From contig BLJB01000132.1 of assembly GCA_013423325.1 (NCBI GenBank), positions 128,315 to 192,314 of the forward strand: DNA of 64,000 nt. Reading direction: 5' to 3'. Both the position numbers and the translations under genes were made by a program. This document shows positions 23,220-34,038 of this stretch, piece after piece; position 1 is the stretch's first letter, and every line of letters starts with the position of its first letter. Below the pieces are notes generated by a model. The model saw only the letters and a program-made list of their open reading frames with translations, did not search any database and was not told the origin of the DNA. This stretch comes from Usnea hakonensis (lineage: Eukaryota; Ascomycota; Lecanoromycetes; Lecanorales; Parmeliaceae).

Positions 23220-23859
23220 CTACAAGAATGCAGCGAATACAACACCGGCAAGCCCAAGACCAAGAAAAGGCTGGACCATATCCGCCGCGGAAGCCTTGCT
23301 TGTAGACGTGCCGGTAGGGCTAGTGGTAGACGTGCCGGAGCCAGTGCCGGAGCTGGAAGTGGAGGATGAGGTCTTGGAGGAAGAGGACTTGGAGGAAGAG
23401 GACTGGGTGGATTTGAGGCTTGCTGAGTTGACGGTGCCATTGGTGCCGGAGGAAGCGTTGCCGGACGAGCCAGTAGGTACAACGACATAAGTGCCGTTGG
23501 CTGGAATAGAGGCCGCAGGGAGTTGAGAGGTGGCCTTGGCTGGCTGAGTGGTGATGGGAGCTGGCTGGGTAGTGATGGGAGCAGGCTGACCAGTCACAAC
23601 ACCGAGAGAGTTGGTTTGGGGGGCAGCCTGGTCGAGAAAGTCAGTACGAGTAGGTTTCAAGGACGACAGCTTGACAACAAGAGACGAGACGTCGGTGACG
23701 AGGAAGTGCGACGCTTGGGATTCAGAATGAAAAAGCCAGAGTGAGTGCAATGGAAAAGAACGATGTTTGGTAGACGTATTCGATTTGGGTGCAACTTACA
23801 CTGCCGGATTGCGCCAGAGCTGCTGCTGCGAAAGCAGGGAGTATGATGGAGTAACGCAT
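23220..23859 (-). CDS. Ser/Thr-rich GPI-anchor-type cell-wall protein
   Basis: Two exons, best model 23859-23802 and 23713-23220 (88-bp intron), giving 183 residues. Exon 1 is a signal peptide (MRYSIILPAFAAAALAQSG). The mature part starts with a short globular segment (SHFLVTDVSSLVVKLSSLKP), then two copies of QPAPITT and a PANGTYVVVPTGSSG stretch. A long Ser/Thr/Lys/Gly linker (STQSSSSKSSSSKTSSST) leads to a C-terminal hydrophobic tail (PFLGLGLAGVVFAAFL) after small residues, as expected for GPI attachment. Ser/Thr runs would be O-mannosylated. The donor is ambiguous: GTAAGT at 23799 is the stronger site but leaves the frame out of phase, so GTGTAAG at 23801 was taken. Function: wall or plasma-membrane structural protein. 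Confidence 0.8.
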
Positions 23860-25096
23860 TGTGAATTATTTATGTGGTGGAGAGTGCTACAGATAGAGAG
23901 ATTTGGGTATAAGTGTGGAATGTGAGATATAGTGCTAAGTCTGTTGATTGAGCGAGTGAGAGAGTGAAGGTAGTGAGTGAAGAAGGAAAGGAAAAAACAG
24001 CAGAAGAAAAAGGGGAAGGGAATAACTAGATATGGGGCAACAAAGGATTGAGGCTCAAGCCCCTTAGCAACGCGTCGCAGCTAAAAAAAAAAAAAGGTTA
24101 AGGTACCACCAGTACATTATTATTGAGAATACGGCGGCCAAGATAGATCATGCAAGAATCCCTGCTTGCCGCACACTTAGCCTACTCTTTATTCTAATTT
24201 TATTCTGTCAACACTTTTTTTCTTCTCAATTTTTCAATCCATTACATCAAGTACGAGATACCATTTGGATCATCCTTGACGCCCTAGTATGAAAAGCTAC
24301 ATACTCGAGCACAATTGAAGATCAAACCACAACCTCTTCTTACTCTTTGAGCCCCAGTAATGGCCTTTTCGATTGTATGCGATCTCTGATTGACGATGGT
24401 TGCATCCTTAGCATCTTGGCATGCAATGGAACCCGCTGAAACAGCACGCAGCTGTGGCAAAATCCTCCAGAGGAACACGCAATCTTAGCCACATATACGC
24501 CTAATATCCGATGCTAACGCAGGAGCCTAGCTAGATGAATTTCAGCAATTCTTGAGCCACTTCCTCGGAAAGTGCTAGTGGACCACCTTTGCTCAGCACT
24601 GCAGTTTGTAGATTACTACGCACGTGCCCCAGTCCTGTACCTTGTTTGACCGACAAAGCCCGATGAAATGCCAAATACTGTTGTCTGGACACCAATGCCT
24701 ACTGCAGGAGTCCTACATCGGAGCTTGCCTTGGAGCACTTGTGTAAAAGCAGTAGCTTGAGGGAAGCGGAACTGTGTCGTGAATGAAGTAAATGTTAGTT
24801 GGGCTTTGGTGGCTTCTTTCAAAGACATCCGCATTCGCCAATCCTTTGTTCGTTGGACCGTAGTCCTAAATTAATCCTGCTTCGCACTCTGCCGTTCACA
24901 AATCACAAGCCGGGTGCAGCCTGGTGATCCTAATGTAAGGTAGGGTGACAGCACAAGTGCGCCTCTTTGTCGAATGAAATGGTTGCATATCTCGGCTAAA
25001 TCTCGGCGAGTACGAAGATTTCAAGATGGCCAACAGAGGTCTACCTCACTCTCCAATCTTGGTGGCAAATGCTCCTTGTGCTGTGTCATCTGAGCC
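23860..25096. other. Intergenic, no gene recognised
   Basis: Contains the promoter of the GPI-type protein gene, an A-run at about 24083-24095 followed by AAGGTACC, and the promoter of the nucleoside hydrolase gene. Open frames here are short and lack similarity. Confidence 0.4.
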
Positions 25097-26644
25097 ATGT
25101 CTGTACGAGGCTCCAACGGGGCTGCAAGTAGAGTCATCATCGATACCGATCCTGTTGGTGCTCTTCCCTCTACGCTATGGAATGTGCGCTGATCTTGGGC
25201 ATTTGGGAACCCATAGGGTTGCGATGATGTACTTGCTCTACTGATGGCTTTGTCCTCGAGTGGCCAAGATCTAGAAATACTCTTAATTTCCGTCACGTAC
25301 GGGAACGTGGATACGCAGAAGTGAGCGGTCTATTACATTTTTCATCTCGCTTCTTTTACTCATAGGCTTTTCACAGCTGTCTCCGTAATGTCGTTTCCAT
25401 GTTTAATGTCATCGAGAAAGAAATGAAATGGCGTAGAGATCAAAGCCTACCGGAAGGCTTCAATACCATGCGGAAATTCAAGCCTGTCGTAGCTGTTGGT
25501 GCCAGCGAACCCCTTGGTGGTCAAACGATGATGGCAGATTACTATCGTTCGTCTGTATTTTGTCGAAAGGTTAAAGCTTTCCTACTGATGGATAGTAGAT
25601 GGTATCGATGGTCTAGGTAACGTTCATCATACGGTACGATGACTAGCATAGACGGTGTCCTTGTCTACTGATCTAGCTGAAAAGCATCCACACCACACCA
25701 GTCCTTCGGATACCTGGTCCCACCTCTTTGAAGGCCCGCCAGCTGCAACACTGCTGTCTTCTACTGCCGTCAGCGCCGCCCATACTCAGCCAGTAACTCA
25801 ACCCAAATTGTTCACGCCATCCAATCGCCACTCAGCCCATGAAATTCTCCGCTTGCTCAAAGAAAATCCCGCCGACACCATCACTTTGATTGCAATCGGC
25901 CCATTGACCACCTTTGCCATTGCGGCCGCCGAAGATCCAAAGACATTCATGAAAGCCAAAGAAGTAATAGTCATGGGCGGAACCATCGATGAACCTGGCA
26001 ATATCACACCAGTAGGAGAATTCAACTGCATAGCCGATAGCACCGCAGCCGCAAGGATTTATGCATTGACATCCCCCAATCCCGCGAGTACAATGCCACC
26101 AACTGTCGGTCCACCTTCGTATCCTTCGAAAGAAGAACTCGGCGACACAAGGCTCAACGTGATCATGTTCCCCTTGGACATCACCACGCCTCACACACTG
26201 CGCCGTGACGAAGTAGAAGCAAAGACTAATCCACTGATTGCAAAAGGCAGTCCTCTTGCAGAATGGGTGGGTGCATTCCTCTCTGCCACGTTCCGGAAGT
26301 CGGAATCCCTTTACCACGGCCACGAAGGGGGAAGCACAAGCATGTCTCTACATGATGTTGTTTGCATATGGTATGTGCTCACCTCATCTAGCCGTCCCGA
26401 GTCTTGGGAGATGAAGAGAAACGAGGACATCAGGGTCGAGACTCAGGGCCAGTGGACTAGGGGCATGTGTGTAGTTGATCGGCGAAACATGAAGATGCTG
26501 GATAACGATGACGGGGAGAGTCAAGTGCCGGGGGACACTGGAGGATGGTTGAGCGCGCTGAGAGGTAATAGAGTAAATAGGTGTGTCGGGACACCTGGAT
26601 CTCGGCTGTTGGCCCCTTTTTTACTAGACACTATTTTTGGATAA
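25097..26644 (+). CDS. Inosine-uridine preferring nucleoside hydrolase
   Basis: Five exons (25097-25153, 25217-25320, 25377-25546, 25599-25633, 25685-26644) give 441 residues in frame. The split active-site motif is rebuilt across intron 1: VIIDTDP then GCDDVLALLMAL (the Ca2+-binding DTDPGxDD). Other family marks are ISVTYGNVDTQ, FNVIEKEMKWR, KPVVAVGASEPL, HGIDGLGN, ENPADTITLIAIGPLTT, VIVMGGTIDEPGNITPVGEFNCIADS (substrate Asn and Glu), and a C-terminal HDVVCIW with the catalytic His. It hydrolyses the N-glycosidic bond of ribonucleosides for salvage. Two donors (GTTGGT, GTTCGT) are weak, and the acceptor before exon 5 was chosen by phase and similarity. The last 60 residues differ from the usual end, possibly a missing 3' intron. 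It lies 230 bp from the transposon and shows no RIP damage. Confidence 0.88.
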
Positions 26645-26864
26645 GGCAGATCCAGATAGACCACAAATCAGAAAGTAGAGACTGGAAGGTAATTCTGTAG
26701 ACTGGGATTCTCAGGATATGTACAAATACACTGGTCAATGGTCACGGCTTACCTAGTTATCCCTGTCTGTGTAACAGCAGCTAGTACGGGTAGCCGCGTG
26801 AACTAAAGCGCTATTATAGTGCCAAGCCAGTCAAGTGGGAGCCTATGAAAAGAGCAAATCAAAC

Positions 26865-26873
26865 TTTCACACG
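26865..26873. repeat. Possible target-site duplication, left copy
   Basis: TTTCACACG here against CTTTACACG at 31471-31479, just outside the right inverted repeat. The two differences are both C/T, as RIP would cause. One extra base (26874) separates this copy from the TIR, so the match is tentative. Confidence 0.4.
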
Positions 26874-26874
26874 T

Positions 26875-26963
26875 TACTGTATTTTACAGAACCACTGGCG
26901 GGAGCGCGAAACTAGCAGCCGGCCCCATATTTTTTTACCGGGACTACCGCTAAATATAAGTAG
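26875..26963 (+). repeat. Left terminal inverted repeat (89 bp)
   Basis: Pairs with 31382-31470. The outer GC-rich part (GGCGGGAGCGCGAAACTAGC) is unmutated. Substitutions toward A/T cluster in the inner third. Confidence 0.9.
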
Positions 26964-27417
26964 AGCCTAATTCGTTACAATTCGTTATTATATAGTATAT
27001 AGATATATAAAGTAACTATTAATCCTTTCTAATTAGACTAGAAATAAAGTATTCTAGCTAATAGTATAATATAATTAGGGGTATAATATATAGATAGGCC
27101 TTTTACTATTATATATTATATAGAGGGACCGCCTTCTACTATATCTATAAATTATATTATTATCGCTATAGCTCTAAGTAAGAAGTATTCTAGTTCTAAA
27201 AAGTCTTCTATAAAAAAGAGGCGTAGAAATACTCTTATAGATAGTAAGATTAAGCGGTCTTTATTCTTATTAAGATCTATAAAGGCGGAGGTAGATATAT
27301 TTATAATATCTACTTTTAAAGTACCTAGCCTAAGACTCTTTATAGGGTCTCGTATATTAATTATACTATTTTTAAGACTTAATAGACTAACGGCTATATT
27401 ATCTTTTAGGCTTAATA

Positions 27418-27530
27418 GATCGAAGCCTCTTAAGTAATAGTCTTCTAAATAACTACCTTCTAAGTAATAACCTCCTCTTAAGTAACGACCTCCTTCTAAA
27501 TAATGGCCTTTTTCTAGATAATAGTCTAGA
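27418..27530. repeat. Degenerate tandem repeat, unit about 20-24 bp
   Basis: Successive variants of CTTCTAAGTAATRRCCTC (for example at 27435, 27455, 27475, 27495) lie inside the RIP-mutated element. They may once have coded a repeat or served as an internal structural tract. Confidence 0.5.
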
Positions 27531-30500
27531 CCTTTTAACGAGTTACTATTCGCTCTAAATTCGCCCTAGAAAAAAATACCGGAGTCTTTAGATAGTATAC
27601 CTCTACCGGAGCTACTAGAGTCTTCGGATAATATAAGTATACCTTTATTACTAGATAAATATAGATACCCTAAAGGTAGATAAATATTTAGTTAAATACT
27701 TACTAGTAAGAGTCTAGCGTTAATAGAATAATTAGAAAGCCCTAGCTATATTTACTCTTTTTAATCTCTTTTTACTATTAGATAACGAGTACTATTAGTA
27801 CCTTAGTTTAACCCCTAGTAAAATCTATATAACTTATAGATAACTAACTCTTAGATAATCTATAATAACGAGGAGAATAGGGAGAAGAAGAAATACTAAT
27901 AAAAGACTAAAAGTCGCTTATAGAAAATTAAGACTTATTAATAAAAGAGTAAGAAACCGGTTAGACTAAAAATAAAGATAATACTACTTAGTTTATTTAA
28001 CGCTTAAAAAGATACTATCGACTTAATTAATAAAGAGGAGGAGTTTATATTATATAAGTTAAATATAGAGTTCTTTTAGAAAAGCGAAAAGATCGCCTTT
28101 AATACTAAAATTAAGAAATATTAGCTTAATAGTAACCCTCCCTTACTATTTATACTATTAAAAAAATAAGATAGTAAGGCCCGTAACTATATAATATTAT
28201 TTAAATATATATCCTGTTATCGAGTCTCTCTTATTACGACTCTATTATATAATACCCTTATAGTAGCTAAATAGAGATACTTTAATATTCTAAAGACTAG
28301 TCCTAATAATTATTACGGAGTACTTAGTATAGTCCTCTAGAAACTATAGGATTAGAAATATAAAAAAGAGCTCTAAATTAGCCTTATATACTATTACGCC
28401 TATAATAAATCTAATATTATTAAGAAAGAGTCTAGTCCGGTTAAGATAATTCCTATAATAATTATCTAAAGTAGTAAAAATAATAGGTCTATAAGTATTA
28501 CTAATATTCTAATAAGTTTAACTACTATTAGATAACTATTTAATACCTAGACTATAAAAGACGATATTAACCCTATTAATATTATAAGACGCGAGATTCG
28601 CGCCTATTAAAGGTATATTAAGATAGACTATAGTAATTAGAATTACCCTAAACTATTATACTATATTTTAGAGACGTATAGATATTATTCTATTATATCT
28701 TAGAATCTAGTACTCTAGTTAGTAGCTATAGTAAAAGATTATATTAATAGATTTACTATTAACTAGTTATCCTTAAGTCTCGTTACGGCCTAGAACTATA
28801 AATAGAAGAATAGCTAGAAAAAAGAGACTCGCGAAATTTATAAAAAAAGGAATAAGAGGGAGGATCGTATATTAGCTTCTATAACTACTATTATTTAGCT
28901 ACCTCCTATATTATTATTAAATATAATAAATACTCTTTTAGATATCTATTTATCTCGTCTTAAGGCGGAGCTTATTATATATAATTATTATAACCCTTAG
29001 CGTCCTCTTAGTTATACTTTTAGTTATAGAGTTACTATAACTCTAGTTAGTACCTTACTTCTAAAGTAGAGGGTAAGTAGCCCTATATATATTAATATAA
29101 ATAACTTTATTAAGGATATAAAGCTAGAGGCTATATTATATAATTAAAAGGCTCTAGAGGATATAAAAAAAAAGCTATTAAATAAGTACTATAAGTCTTA
29201 CTATATTTAGAAGTAGAAGGGTAATAATTACGAGTATAAATAGAAAAAGCTAGATATTAAACCTAATATTAAATATAAACTAGTTAATAATATAGGGGTA
29301 TTTAGATATAGGAAAAAGTAGGGATATACTTTATAATATATATATCCCTCTATAGTCTCTACTATAGATTATATTATAAAGTCTATTAAAGGCGAAAGTA
29401 ATATAAATAATAAGGGCTATAGTATATAAATATAAAAGGGAGTATTTAAGGCTAATTTAGATCTAAATAAGCTCTATAATAAGAATAAGATAATTAGATA
29501 CTAGATATATAGCTTAAACCCCTATCTTCTATAGAGTAATAGATCTATTTATTTTAGGTCTCTTTAGTATCTATCTTATCTTAAGATCTATAGAATATAC
29601 TACTCCTCTAAAAGAGATTACTCGCGTTATATCTATTATCTTACGCCTTAATAGCTATATTTAAAAAGTTATTATATTTACCTTTATTAAAGTAGAGTAT
29701 AGCTAGGTCCTAATACTACTTAATTTATACCTTTAGGATCGAAAAGGAGATCTCGATTAAATTTAAATTAAATGAATATAGAGAAAGGTACTTTAGTAAT
29801 ACTTCTATATTATAGTAAAGATAAATAAGCTTAGTACTATAGTAGATTAAGATATTATTATATATAATAATTAAAAGAGGCTTACTATAATTAAAACTAT
29901 TATAGTAAAGAAGGACGTAGTCTTATATAAAATTAATAAAGATCTCTTATATAATAGAGCTTTAGAGAATAATCTATAAAAGGTAGTCCTATAAGGTAAT
30001 TATAGATAGAAGAGTCTACCTCTTTAACTACTTAAACTCTTTACTAATCTAGAGAGTTATACTTAGTAGAGCCTATTTATACCTTCTATTACTAGTTTAC
30101 TTATAAGTAGCTAATTCGTCTAAAAAGACTAGCTAATTAGGCCTCTAATTAGCTAGTATAGCAAACTAGCTTTTTTATAAAAATACGTTATACTACTTTA
30201 CTATCCTTTTTATCTACTTATAAGACTAACTAAGGCGATATAGAGCCCTCTAAATAATACTCTTATTAACTATAAGACCGAATTTATTAAAGAGTATATA
30301 TACTAGCTTATCTAGATATAATATAGGGCGCTTTTTAAGGTACGCGAATAGCTACTTCTTAATATATTAACTAATAACTCTAAAACGGCCTCTAAGGCTC
30401 TTATTTAAAATAAAGATAGTACTATATTATTTCTAATTAGACCTTATCCTCTATAAAGTACGTAGGCTAATACTATATAGGCTAGCTAGAATAATATCGT

Positions 30501-30584
30501 TACTATAGCCTAGCTCGAGTTTATTCTAAATAAGGGCCCGAATAGGCTCTAGAATAAGCGGTAATATAATAAAAGTAATAATAG

Positions 30585-30645
30585 ATAGCTATACTAAAAT
30601 AATAGTTATACTAAAATAATAGCTATATTAAAATAATAGTAATAG
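30585..30645. repeat. Tandem repeat TATACTAAAATAATAG, about three to four copies
   Basis: Units of roughly 19 bp (GCTATACTAAAATAATAGT and variants with TTAAAA) follow one another within the AT-rich element. Confidence 0.6.
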
Positions 30646-31129
30646 TCCTATTATAGGGCTTCTAAACTAGCCTTTAGTTTAATTAATTTTTAGACATTAT
30701 CTTTTTAAGCTTTTTAAGCTAATCTTTCTACTATACTATTTATTCTCCTTCTACTATTTACCCTCCCTCTACTATTTAACCTCTTACTATATAATATACT
30801 TTACTAATTTCTTATAGGCCTTATTATCCTTATCCTTATCCTTATCCTCCTTATAATTATATAGACAATATTAGCCGATAAGAGTTAGACCTATATTTTA
30901 GAAAGTAAGATCTTACTTCTTTACTACTACCTATACTATCTATACTATTATCTACTAGTCTCGCGCACTAAGATTTATTAATAAGTCGATTAATAACGTA
31001 TTTCTAGTATAGTTTAGCTATCTATATATCGCTATATACGGGGAGTATACTAAATTTTTTTTAGGAGGCCTTAAACCCGAAGTACTATCCGATTTTTAGT
31101 AGGCTACTATTATAACTACTACTTATAGT

Positions 31130-31352
31130 ACTATATTAAATAGAGTATTAAATAGAGTATTACTTATAATATTATATAGAGTATAGAATAGAGTATAATA
31201 AAGTACTATATAAGTATAGAATAGAGTACTACTTATAATACTATATAGAGTATAGAATAGACTACTACTTATAATACTATATAGAGTATAGAATAGAGTA
31301 CTACTATATAAAGTATTAAATAGAGTACTATTTAGAGTATTAAATAGAGTTC
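31130..31352. repeat. Subterminal tandem repeat, 36-bp unit
   Basis: Two identical 34-bp copies at 31227-31260 and 31263-31296 (starting TACTACTTATAATACTATAT) are flanked by diverged copies with TAGAGTATAGAATAGAG cores. The array ends about 30 bp inside the right TIR, typical of subterminal repeats of DNA transposons. Confidence 0.75.
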
Positions 31353-31381
31353 TCTATAGCGACAGCGACATTACTAGCCTC

Positions 31382-31470
31382 CTACTTATATTTGGCGGTG
31401 GTCCCGGCAAAAAAATGCGGGGCCGGCTGCTAGTTTCGCGCTCCCGCCAGTGGTTCTGCAAAATACAGTA
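31382..31470 (-). repeat. Right terminal inverted repeat (89 bp)
   Basis: Inverted partner of 26875-26963. This copy keeps G/C at all six variable sites and is nearer the ancestral sequence. Confidence 0.9.
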
Positions 31471-33819
31471 CTTTACACGACATTAATATTATTAGCGAGC
31501 CTGTGTTTTCGTCTGAAGTTTCTATATATAATGACTCTTTCTTATGATCTGAAAATGCGTTCAACATCATCTCCTGGACATTACGGCAATGGCGGGGGTA
31601 GGAGCTAATGGCGCTGTGATGGGTTTCTGATTTGTACCAGAAGTTGTGAGGATGCTGAGAGTGCTCATCGGCTTTTCGAAAGCAATCCCATCCACATCGC
31701 GCGAGGGTATGGTCCTGTCGCCAAGAACAGCATTGCGTACTTGGCCTTTTCCATTCCGAATTTACAACGAATAAGCCATCTGGCAAAATTTCATGGACAC
31801 CTACGCCGCTGTAGCAAGCTGATTGGATTGCTGGAACCCGTGTTGGCGGTTCAGCAGATACAACTTCTAGATCTCACCGGATGATCCTCTTCTTGTCCCA
31901 TTTTTCTGGCCGAGATCAACTTCTATCAAGAAATCGATAATAGCCATTATAAAGTAAGGTCATATCGAGCTTTCGAACTTTGTGTTCCTCGTTATGACAT
32001 CGATTTATCAAATTGGTGAGGTCCCGATGCAATTTGTTCCAACCATTAGAGGGCAGTGTGCGAATGTGATGTGGCAGCTGAGATCGGCGATCCAGTTCCT
32101 CGAAAGTCGTCAGACCTGGGAGAGTGTGGGACAGGCCGCTTAGTTTGTCATGCCTTCGAGCTTGTACAGACTTAATATGTATGCCAGCGATTATCCCGCC
32201 CACCCCGTTCGCTTTTCGACATCGACAATCGTGGAAGTGATGAGGCAATAAACATTCCTCGGAGCAGTTGTATCACCTGTGGATACGTACCGTGCGATCA
32301 TACTAGACCATTGACGTTCATGGTTCCATTGATCAATCAGACTGTCTTCCGTTCTCGCTCAAGATACCTTTAACGTCAACTTTTCATCGCGCAAGTACCA
32401 CTGCTCGAAATGATAGGAAATGTTGCCCGTGTTTGTCGTTATCCGGGTGGCTACAGCGCCAGTGCTCTCGAAGTACCTTGCAATATATTCTCCATCCTCC
32501 CCTTGCTCATGAGCCCCGACTATAACAGACTCCCAGAGCGCCAGGTTTGGTATGATTGGCCTGGGCTTTAAGGTCTTGGTCAGCGCATTCGACGGTGGCC
32601 CGGACTGCGATCCTCACCTATCGTTCGCTCATGCCGCAGGCATGTGTCAATGAGGCAAAGTAATGGAAGGCCGAGGGTTTGACTGGATAAGCTTTCTAAA
32701 CAAGATTATCAGCGAGGAGACGGGTGGCAGTAACGATCTTAGGACGGTCAAACCATTAGTGAGCAGGTGCAGCGCCCCTTGCTAGCCGTACATTCTCTTT
32801 CATACACCTCCAAACATCTTTATGGATGTGTTGGCGCGAAAACCTTCGTGGTCCCCCACGTCTAGTGAACATGGATATCTTCGTGTCCAGGTTTGGTCTA
32901 AATGCTATCGTTTCCTACCTTGAGGCCAGGTCACTGTTCACCGGCTGCAATACAAGAACGTAAAGTAAGATGTCGATTTGCTGGTGTCAAGCCCGGGAGG
33001 GTGAAGAATTCATATTAACAGGCGTATGTTAAGCCCAATACATATGCATAATCACAACACAAGTATGACAAGGACAAATGCTGCTGAATTCCTATAGGAG
33101 TAATCTATCCCTTGTCAGAGCCATTCCAATTCTTGTTCTGGCAAGCTATCATCTTGCAGATGTGCGACTTGTCTTTAGGCAAAGGGCCAAGAAAAGAGTG
33201 CCTGATAAAGCAGTACACGCTGCTTCGTTGGTGAGGTTACACCAACGAGGAGCTGTCTGGCTAATCACAGACTAGGCTTTGAATCACTCTCAATCTGAAA
33301 GTCTTTCTGGCCGGCAGCCTATCTCCAAATGATATCCCTTACTAAACCCCGCTCGAGCCCAGAGACCTGCAACATTGTTTCCTGGTTACCCGAGAATCTG
33401 GCCAAATCAGATGTTCCGAGCCTGCAGAGCCGCATCGTCACTGACCTGTTGCCGAACCACCGTCTTTGCCGCGCTCGAGAATCCTTTTTGAAGAGCTTCC
33501 CTCTCACCCAGAGCGGGTCCCTAGTATTTAGGCCCTTCAAAGGCACCAAGCTACTAATGGCAGAATTCGAAGTTGAGGGAATCTGCGAGATGCCTTTCCC
33601 TCTTCCGGCCAGCAAGTCTCCGTCGCCACATGATCTTTCTCCCGATTGGACCAACACCGTACCGTTCGGACCCACTATATCCCGACCTCTCCATCTCCCA
33701 TCTCCATGCTCGCACAAACAAACAAACTCCCCCCCACCAGTCTCCACTAATCCACCCCTCCACCCATCTCATACAAAAACAAATAACACAAATATCAAAC
33801 CCTCCCACATAAGCCTGCA
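31471..33819. other. Gene-poor stretch with unrecognised open frames
   Basis: A minus-strand frame at 31916-32248 (with LHRDLTNLINRCHNEEHKVRKLDMTLLYNGYYRF) looks less random than its surroundings and may be part of a decayed gene, but I do not recognise it and see no start or splice pattern. Other frames (33078-33275, 33329-33853) have biased composition from CT-rich DNA. The base composition returns to normal immediately outside the TIR. Confidence 0.4.
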
Positions 33820-34038
33820 ATGGTCCAAGGTGGCATCATCGCCGCTGGCATAATCGCCACAGCTCTCCTCCTCACAGCCGTCATGATATTCGCCAACATC
33901 CCAGCGCGCAAAAAGAAGAAGTACAGAACGTCAACAAGATCTCCATCCACATCCACCAGCAAGGACTCATCGCAGAGATCTCAAGGGCCACCGCCTCCAC
34001 CACCCATTTTGATGCCGGAAGGAGCGCATTTGGGGTAG
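33820..34038 (+). CDS. Possible small single-pass membrane protein
   Basis: 72 residues: a hydrophobic helix at about 5-27 (GIIAAGIIATALLLTAVMIFA), a basic stop-transfer cluster (RKKKKYR), a Ser/Thr-rich linker, and a PPPPPP run near the end. It is preceded by a CT/CA-rich leader typical of fungal 5' UTRs. No family recognised. The membrane helix plus basic flank favours a real short gene; a chance frame cannot be excluded. Confidence 0.45.
   Translation: MVQGGIIAAGIIATALLLTAVMIFANIPARKKKKYRTSTRSPSTSTSKDSSQRSQGPPPPPPILMPEGAHLG

Larger units (their letters stand above)
26875..31470. mobile_element. RIP-degraded DNA transposon with 89-bp TIRs
   Basis: The two ends, 26875-26963 and 31382-31470, are inverted copies of the same 89 bp (TACTGTATTTTRCAGAACCA... 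to ...AAATATAAGTAG). They differ at six sites, all transitions, with A or T always on the left copy. Between them lies 4.4 kb of extremely AT-rich DNA with almost no CA or TG dinucleotides, the product of saturated CpA-to-TpA RIP on both strands, while CpG persists. No coding frame survives, so the transposase type is unknown. Long TIRs and a possible 9-bp target duplication suggest a Mutator-like element. A TA target (Tc1/mariner: TA flanks both ends if the TIR starts at CTGTATT) is the alternative. The element sits in intergenic DNA. Confidence 0.85.

Noticed and set aside
26964..31381. Search for a surviving transposase frame in the AT-rich island
   Set aside because: Stops occur every few codons in all frames because of CpA-to-TpA changes; no protein could be read without reconstructing the ancestor.
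31430..31786. 118-codon minus-strand frame next to the transposon
   Set aside because: It runs into the right terminal inverted repeat and ends with residues encoded by the TIR; no similarity.
33329..33853. 174-codon plus-strand frame
   Set aside because: Composition-driven (CT/CA-rich tract), no domain; overlaps the leader of a more plausible small membrane protein.
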